A stretch of 9,917 nucleotides of DNA from Clostridiales bacterium UBA1777. GTDB taxonomy: Bacteria; Bacillota; Clostridia; Oscillospirales; Oscillospiraceae. Each line of letters starts with the position of its first letter. Within the stretch, counting starts at the first letter, position 1. This document shows, piece by piece, positions 6,561 to 9,917 of this stretch. Location of the stretch: positions 1 through 9,917 of the forward strand of contig DCGN01000031.1 in the NCBI GenBank assembly GCA_002315275.1, read 5' to 3'. Below the pieces are notes generated by a model. That model was not told the DNA's origin. It saw only the letters and a list, made by a program, of their open reading frames with translations, and did no database searches. Both the position numbers and the translations under genes were made by a program.

Positions 6561-8309
6561 TTACTTGCCGGATTTTTTGCCGAAGGTACGGCGGATAAGA
6601 TAGTATCCGAGGAACAGAGCGCCGAACACGGAGATCGCGGAGAATACCAGCAGAGCAATATCCGACACGGGGTTATCGAATGTCGGGAATGCACCGAGCT
6701 TGCCGCAAAGACCCAACGCGCAGATGACACCTCCGGCTACCAAGCATATAGATGCTACCACAACATCCTTGGCTCCGTCAAGCTTCATAAAGGGTTCCTT
6801 GTTATCAAACAGTGCGCGGAACTCGGGGCCGTTGTCCTCCTCCATGTAGGGCTTCGTAAGGCTCAGCACCAAGAAGACGACCGCAACGACTATCCATCCG
6901 AGGAACAGAGTGGGGATTCCGAAGAAGCCGCCGCCCATGATGGCTGCGTATGCGCCGCCTGCGTAGAACATGGATGCGAGGCATATTGCAATTCCGAGAA
7001 CGACACCCCAGAATGCGGCACGTTCGTTGAAGCGCTTCCAGAAGCATGTGCAGATGACGGTAGGCGTAAGCGTTGCAACGAGGATCATCTGAACCGCGAC
7101 ACACGTGATGGAGATGCCGCTGTAGCCGAATATCTTTGCCATAAGCAGAGACAGCACTGCGATGATGACGGTGGAAACGACCTCTGCGGCCTTGTAGTGC
7201 TTCTGGCTCTTGTTCTTGTTGATATTCTTGTAGATATTAACACACGTCATGCCCATAGCGTTTATGTACGCGCCGACGGTGGACAGGATAGCAGCAGCGG
7301 TAGCGAGCATGAACAGGACTGTGCCTGCGCCGCCCATAACATCCTTTGCTACCTCAAGAACAATGCTGTCTGCGCTTTCAACGCTTGCAAACATACCGCG
7401 GCCCCATACGCCATAGCTTGCCATCAAGAGAACTGTGGGCAGGAATATGATAGCATATGCACGGACTCCGCGTGTACCGTCGCCGCGACCGCGCTGAGCA
7501 AGGAAGCGGCCGACAACGCCGAGGTCGCAGCAGCACCACAGTGAGCATGCAAGAATATATGCCACAAAGCCCATTGCACCCCAACCGGGAAGATGGAACA
7601 CATCGAAGAAGCCCTCGGTAATACCGACAGCCTGCCCCGCAGCGGTGAGGTCATATCCGGTAGTGCCGAGAAGAGCGGCTGCGAACGAGGAGAACGAGCC
7701 GAACTTAACAAACAGAAGGACCGTAAGCACACCGACGAGAACGCCGATGAAGATATACTGGAAGGTATCGACTATGGACATGGCTTCCATGCCGCCGAGA
7801 GCATTATAGATAATGGCAATAACGATAACAAGGATCGCGCCAAGCCAGAAGTTAACTCCCAGAAGGGTCTGAAGAACTACTGCTCCGCCGAAAACGCTCA
7901 GTGCGTTTGCGAACAGACCCCAGAAAAGGCTCCATGTGGTAAGCACAACGTTCATGCGCTTGCTCTTCGGGAAGCGCTTTACGGCAAGCTCTGCCAAGGT
8001 GTTGCACTGGACGGTACGCATACGGTTTGCCATAAGAGGAATGGTTATAATGCTGAACAATGCAGAGAAAATGTTTGCCCAAAACATCTGGGAATAGCCC
8101 ACCTGATAGGATGCACCTGCGTTGCCCAACAGCTGCGCGGCGTTGGTTATGGTCGCCATAGTGCAGCCCGCGATGATGTACCACGGTAGGTTATGACTGA
8201 CCTGTCCAACGGAAGCGGCATTGCGCTTGCTTAGTAGTCGCGCAGCAAAAAGGACGATTGCAATGTATGCAATTACTGCGGCTACTGAAATGATTTGAAC
8301 ATCGGTCAT
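6561..8309 (-). CDS. Sodium:solute symporter (SSS family)
   Basis: A 582-residue integral membrane protein of the sodium:solute symporter family (LeuT fold), with about 13-14 hydrophobic segments. The family signature appears as GGMEAMSIVDTFQ (172-184), the counterpart of the usual GG-x-x-A...TD-x-x-Q pattern. ILSTVGAYINA (341-351) fits the transmembrane segment that supplies sodium-site hydroxyls. Family members take up amino acids, carboxylates, sugars, vitamins or similar solutes with sodium; sequence alone does not give the substrate. It is the first gene of the four-gene operon, so it is the probable importer of the compound the two hydrolases act on. The start has AAGGAG 8 nt upstream. 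The tail (~560-582) is Arg/Lys-rich, as expected for a cytoplasmic end. No truncation is seen. Confidence 0.92.
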   Translation of the reverse strand: MTDVQIISVAAVIAYIAIVLFAARLLSKRNAASVGQVSHNLPWYIIAGCTMATITNAAQLLGNAGASYQVGYSQMFWANIFSALFSIITIPLMANRMRTVQCNTLAELAVKRFPKSKRMNVVLTTWSLFWGLFANALSVFGGAVVLQTLLGVNFWLGAILVIVIAIIYNALGGMEAMSIVDTFQYIFIGVLVGVLTVLLFVKFGSFSSFAAALLGTTGYDLTAAGQAVGITEGFFDVFHLPGWGAMGFVAYILACSLWCCCDLGVVGRFLAQRGRGDGTRGVRAYAIIFLPTVLLMASYGVWGRGMFASVESADSIVLEVAKDVMGGAGTVLFMLATAAAILSTVGAYINAMGMTCVNIYKNINKNKSQKHYKAAEVVSTVIIAVLSLLMAKIFGYSGISITCVAVQMILVATLTPTVICTCFWKRFNERAAFWGVVLGIAICLASMFYAGGAYAAIMGGGFFGIPTLFLGWIVVAVVFLVLSLTKPYMEEDNGPEFRALFDNKEPFMKLDGAKDVVVASICLVAGGVICALGLCGKLGAFPTFDNPVSDIALLVFSAISVFGALFLGYYLIRRTFGKKSGK

Positions 8310-8470
8310 TGTTTTTCTCTCCTTGAATAAATATTTATTTGAGATGTGCCGGGCACATCAGCAAATCAGAGAAAGGAACATCCGCATTCCCCCGTGAACG
8401 GAATTGAAGACGACCATAAAAAGATTGTGAATCGCTTAACGCTTTAAATCCGTAAATTGCGAATAATATG
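8310..8470 (-). promoter_or_regulatory. Long structured leader of the symporter operon
   Basis: From the predicted transcript start (~8470) to the ATG at 8309 is about 160 nt, unusually long for a simple leader. It holds a perfect 8-1-8 inverted repeat (8343-8359, GATGTGCC/GGCACATC) and a 14-bp AT palindrome AATAAATATTTATT (8326-8339) next to the Shine-Dalgarno. Leader segment UUUCUCU (complement of 8368-8374) can pair fully with AGAGAAA (complement of 8314-8320), which overlaps the ribosome binding site. That allows an anti-Shine-Dalgarno fold enclosing the hairpin. I do not recognise a named riboswitch class; regulation is inferred. Confidence 0.4.
8343..8359. promoter_or_regulatory. Perfect 17-bp palindrome in the symporter leader
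   Basis: GATGTGCC-G-GGCACATC is a perfect 8-1-8 inverted repeat, 33 bp upstream of the symporter start codon. On DNA it is the size of a dimeric repressor operator (road-block position, well downstream of the promoter). On RNA it forms a compact GC-rich hairpin. Confidence 0.45.
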
Positions 8471-8476
8471 TTTCGT

Positions 8477-8505
8477 ATAGTACGCCTTTTTTCGCGGGTT
8501 GTCAA
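8477..8505 (-). promoter_or_regulatory. Sigma-A-type promoter of the symporter/hydrolase/EutH operon
   Basis: On the minus strand the consensus -35 box TTGACA (8505-8500) is followed by exactly 17 bp and TACTAT (8482-8477). Predicted transcription start is near 8470. This is the best promoter match in the window and lies ahead of the first gene of the four-gene unit. Confidence 0.75.
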
Positions 8506-8518
8506 GAAAAAATTTACA

Positions 8519-8533
8519 AAAAACCGGGTTTTT
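8519..8533. promoter_or_regulatory. 15-bp palindrome upstream of the operon promoter
   Basis: AAAAACCGGGTTTTT is a perfect 7-1-7 inverted repeat ending 13 bp upstream of the -35 box (minus-strand sense). Activator or repressor sites often sit here. It has no stem loop of useful size, so a terminator is unlikely. Confidence 0.35.
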
Positions 8534-8546
8534 CAATTGGAAGTTA

Positions 8547-8576
8547 TTACAAGCTCATTTCAAATGAGGTTATATT
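8547..8576 (+). promoter_or_regulatory. Candidate divergent promoter with palindrome in its spacer
   Basis: TTACAA (8547-8552), an 18-bp spacer and TATATT (8571-8576) form a moderate plus-strand promoter. The spacer contains the perfect 7-1-7 inverted repeat CTCATTT-C-AAATGAG (8554-8568), a classic repressor position. No intact plus-strand gene follows for over 700 bp, so it may be a relic of the decayed gene at 8884-9091. Confidence 0.35.
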
Positions 8577-8589
8577 AAAGTAATGGCTC

Positions 8590-8883
8590 GCATCGTCTTT
8601 TTTGGAATCAGCAAAACGGCTGTTAATGCCATAAACAGAATACTTACACACTTTATTCGAAACTGATATCATTCTATTCATTCCATTTTAAGGGAAATAT
8701 TGTTGATAACACCAAACACATAATTTTCACAAAACGATTCACCCAAATTCTTAGCAAATCAGCGCGCCTTTTATCAGTTCCTTGCATTACTCTCATTTGC
8801 AGCAAGTTTCTTTGTTGAATACGTCTTTCTTTAATGTTCTTTATGATGAACAAAACAAGACTGCTCCGGCAAGAACGCACACC
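8590..8883. other. AT-rich stretch with no recognisable gene
   Basis: This ~290-bp segment is visibly richer in A/T than the genes on either side. A 68-codon minus-strand reading frame (8674-8880) exists, but it has no clear ribosome binding site or family resemblance. On the plus strand, codons upstream of 8884 stay open for a stretch in the frame of the remnant that follows, so part of it may be eroded coding DNA. I see no RNA gene, repeat array or insertion-sequence ends. Confidence 0.5.
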
Positions 8884-9091
8884 TACTTTATCAACGGCGG
8901 TTTTGCCGTCAAGGTGATGCTCTGATACAAACAGAAACCCGCCATCTTAGCTGTATACCGGCGAAAGCTTTGACCCGCGCGGTTCGGACAACTTAATTGC
9001 GCTCCGTATCCTGCGAAACAGCACGTTCGGTATCGAATACCCGGAGCTGCGGGGCGGAGAATAAACCAACCGTGTGGATGTCCGTTTCTGA
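8884..9091 (+). pseudogene. Broken C-terminal fragment resembling an RsbW-type (HATPase) kinase domain
   Basis: Stitched plus-strand frames give a plausible end of a histidine-kinase-like/RsbW ATPase domain. Frame one (from 8884) reads YFINGGFAVKVML, stop TGA at 8923, then YKQKPAILAVY. A +1 shift near 8954 leads to YTGESFDPRGSDNLIALRIL, then GIEYPELRGGE, stop TAA at 9062, then TNRVDVRF and TGA at 9089. The pattern of FDP, an Ile/Leu-rich helix, IEY and a final NRV strand is like anti-sigma-kinase C-termini. At least two in-frame stops and one frameshift are required, so it is a relic if real. A chance resemblance cannot be excluded. It is notable because RsbW kinases act opposite SpoIIE-type phosphatases such as the one at 1540-2994. 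Confidence 0.35.
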
Positions 9092-9105
9092 TCGGCACGG
9101 TGAAC

Positions 9106-9143
9106 CGGTCTTCTGTTTTAACTTTTTTCAAAACAGAAGACCG
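9106..9143 (+). terminator. Perfect 14-bp inverted repeat, probable terminator of the decayed gene
   Basis: CGGTCTTCTGTTTT (9106-9119) and AAAACAGAAGACCG (9130-9143) pair perfectly around a 10-nt loop. On the plus strand it is followed by ACTTCCTTTT, a weak T-rich tail. It begins 15 bp after the last stop of the RsbW-like remnant, the right place for that gene's terminator. On the minus strand no T-run follows. An alternative is a small mobile-element end, but no second copy is present here. Confidence 0.5.
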
Positions 9144-9209
9144 ACTTCCTTTTAAGTTGACTTGTAGAGATATTCGGAATGTGGTATTATTGAATTTATA
9201 AGAAAGAAT

Positions 9210-9240
9210 TTGACAGGACGATGATTCGGAGAGGTATATT
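9210..9240 (+). promoter_or_regulatory. Weak candidate promoter ahead of the plus-strand genes
   Basis: A consensus -35 TTGACA (9210-9215) precedes TATATT (9235-9240), but the spacer is 19 bp, longer than ideal. It would start transcription about 90 bp before the 129-residue protein and could also serve the racemase gene. A second -10-like TATTAT lies at 9184-9189 with no good -35. Confidence 0.35.
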
Positions 9241-9295
9241 ACAGCTTGTCGAGGCAAGTGAACTAAAAAAATACAATCAGCTCTATTCCCCCTAA
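9221..9295 (+). pseudogene. 24-codon fragment resembling the N-terminus of a small clostridial regulator
   Basis: From ATG 9221 the frame reads MIRRGILQLVEASELKKYNQ and ends LYSP before TAA at 9293. The ELKKYNQLYS stretch is like the opening helix of small clostridial MarR- or sigma-type helix-turn-helix regulators, as I recall them, which would continue for over 100 residues. The Shine-Dalgarno is poorly placed (AGGA 2 nt before the ATG). It is probably a degraded start of such a gene, or chance; it overlaps the candidate promoter. Confidence 0.25.
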
Positions 9296-9340
9296 TCTGA
9301 CAAAACAGTGCATTCGGAAGAAAAACGGCGGACGCGTGCA

Positions 9341-9730
9341 ATGAATCGTGAACTGATGTATATTGAACTGAAATCCGGCTATGCGGATGACGGTCCGGCG
9401 TGGATCGGCTATGTGATGACATCAAAGTCAAAAATGACGGTATATTTCAATGATCACGCTTTCCAGAAATTCAGAGGCGAATACGCCAACTACTATGATC
9501 TCGAAACGAGAGAGAACTACTGGATTTCCGGCGTTAAGAAACAAGGCAGCAACCGTCACTGGGCTGGGCATGGAAAAATTATGATAGACTATCGGGCTGT
9601 GAATGAGCATCTGGCATTAACCGGTGAAACCGTGCTTTCCAAAACGGAATTTGATGTCATTAATATGGAAGACAGATTTCCGGTGGAGAGAATAAGGCAA
9701 TTGCTAAATTGCGTAGTGGACCAGACATGA
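9341..9730 (+). CDS. Uncharacterised 129-residue protein
   Basis: A soluble, small protein of unknown function. It has an opening YIELKSGYADDGPAWIGYV, then a strand-rich stretch with VYFNDHAFQKF, and a core YYDLETRENYWISGVKKQG followed by NRHWAGHGKIMID. The W/Y-rich conserved-looking core resembles a widespread family of small hypothetical proteins that I recall but cannot name; no catalytic role is known to me. The frame is open from a GTG at 9308, but ATG 9341 is preferred because GGCGGA lies 8 nt upstream; an ATG at 9356 lacks a ribosome binding site. No signal peptide or membrane segment is seen. It precedes the racemase gene by 68 bp on the same strand, so they may share a transcript, although the racemase has its own strong ribosome binding site. 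Confidence 0.75.
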   Translation: MNRELMYIELKSGYADDGPAWIGYVMTSKSKMTVYFNDHAFQKFRGEYANYYDLETRENYWISGVKKQGSNRHWAGHGKIMIDYRAVNEHLALTGETVLSKTEFDVINMEDRFPVERIRQLLNCVVDQT

Positions 9731-9798
9731 AAATGCAGGACCGACCATAGTCCTCAGCGCATTACGGTTAAACAACAAATCAAAACACGGAGGTTCCT

Positions 9799-9917
9799 AT
9801 GAAAACTATCGGACTAATTGGTGGAATGAGTTGGGAAAGTACGATCCCGTATTACTCCATAATCAACGAATATGTGAAAGAAAAGCTCGGCGGCCTGCAC
9901 AGCGCAAAAATCGTGCT
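9799..9917 (+). CDS. Aspartate/glutamate-family amino-acid racemase (YgeA-like), partial
   Basis: Only the first 39 codons are in the window; the gene runs off the right edge. The start MKTIGLIGGMSWESTIPYYS followed by IINEYVKEKLGGLHSAKIV is nearly the same as the start of E. coli YgeA as I remember it, a PLP-independent racemase of the Asp/Glu racemase superfamily. These enzymes interconvert L- and D-amino acids using two cysteines, which lie beyond the window and cannot be checked. The ATG has CGGAGG 5 nt upstream, a strong ribosome binding site. Substrate range in this group is broad, so Asp specificity should not be assumed. Its position beside an operon for amide/peptide hydrolysis suggests amino-acid metabolism. 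Confidence 0.88.
   Translation, partial: MKTIGLIGGMSWESTIPYYSIINEYVKEKLGGLHSAKIV

Noticed and set aside
6558..7544. 328-codon plus-strand frame opposite the symporter
   Set aside because: Antisense shadow with His/Asp/Cys-rich low-plausibility sequence; the symporter signature is on the other strand.
8425..8446. Catabolite-responsive (cre) site in the symporter leader
   Set aside because: GTGAATCGCTTAACG differs from the cre consensus at key positions, including the required TG.
9106..9143. CRISPR or insertion-sequence terminal repeat
   Set aside because: A single hairpin with no repeat-spacer pattern, no transposase and no second copy in the window.
8883..9431. 182-codon minus-strand frame
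   Set aside because: It overlaps the 129-residue plus-strand gene, runs through the 14-bp hairpin, has no family resemblance, and lies antisense to the RsbW-like relic.

Overview
The window looks like a chromosomal piece of an anaerobic, gut-type Clostridia/Firmicutes bacterium. This is inferred from strong purine-rich ribosome binding sites, sigma-A-type promoters, an RsbU/SpoIIE-family phosphatase, and a palindromic intergenic repeat at the left end of a style common in Oscillospiraceae/Ruminococcaceae. That placement is from recall, not from a search. The first ~8.3 kb is coded entirely on the minus strand and is fairly GC-rich. From about 8.5 kb the DNA becomes more AT-rich, carries gene remnants, and then switches to plus-strand genes.

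Layout, left to right. (1) 1-248: a mosaic of hairpins (dispersed repeat), no gene. (2) 249-2994, minus strand: a two-gene signalling unit. A membrane-anchored PP2C/SpoIIE-type phosphatase is transcribed first (promoter at 3051-3079), followed by a fusion of a GAF sensor domain and a LolD/MacB-type ABC ATPase. (3) 3178-8309, minus strand: a four-gene unit in the order sodium:solute symporter, alpha/beta hydrolase (proline-iminopeptidase-like), M20 amidohydrolase, EutH-like transporter. It starts at a good promoter (8477-8505), has a ~160-nt leader, and ends at a hairpin terminator (3134-3169). (4) 8506-9340: ~830 bp without an intact gene. It holds two perfect palindromes, a candidate divergent promoter, a broken fragment resembling an RsbW-type ATPase domain with its terminator-like hairpin, and a 24-codon regulator-like fragment. 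(5) 9341-9730, plus: an uncharacterised 129-residue protein. (6) 9799 to the window end, plus: the start of an aspartate/glutamate-family racemase resembling YgeA.

How the genes may work together (inference). The four-gene unit pairs two transporters with two hydrolases of the amide/peptide-cleaving type. The simplest reading is uptake of an acylated or peptidic amine or amino acid, intracellular cleavage, and movement of one product by the EutH-like carrier. No other ethanolamine-utilisation gene is present, so the EutH substrate is open. The racemase next door fits an amino-acid or peptide theme. The phosphatase and GAF-ATPase pair is probably a separate regulatory unit; no permease partner for the ATPase is visible here.

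The most interesting points are the orphan EutH in an amidohydrolase operon, the GAF-ABC fusion next to a SpoIIE-type phosphatase, and the structured leader of the symporter operon with a possible anti-Shine-Dalgarno segment.
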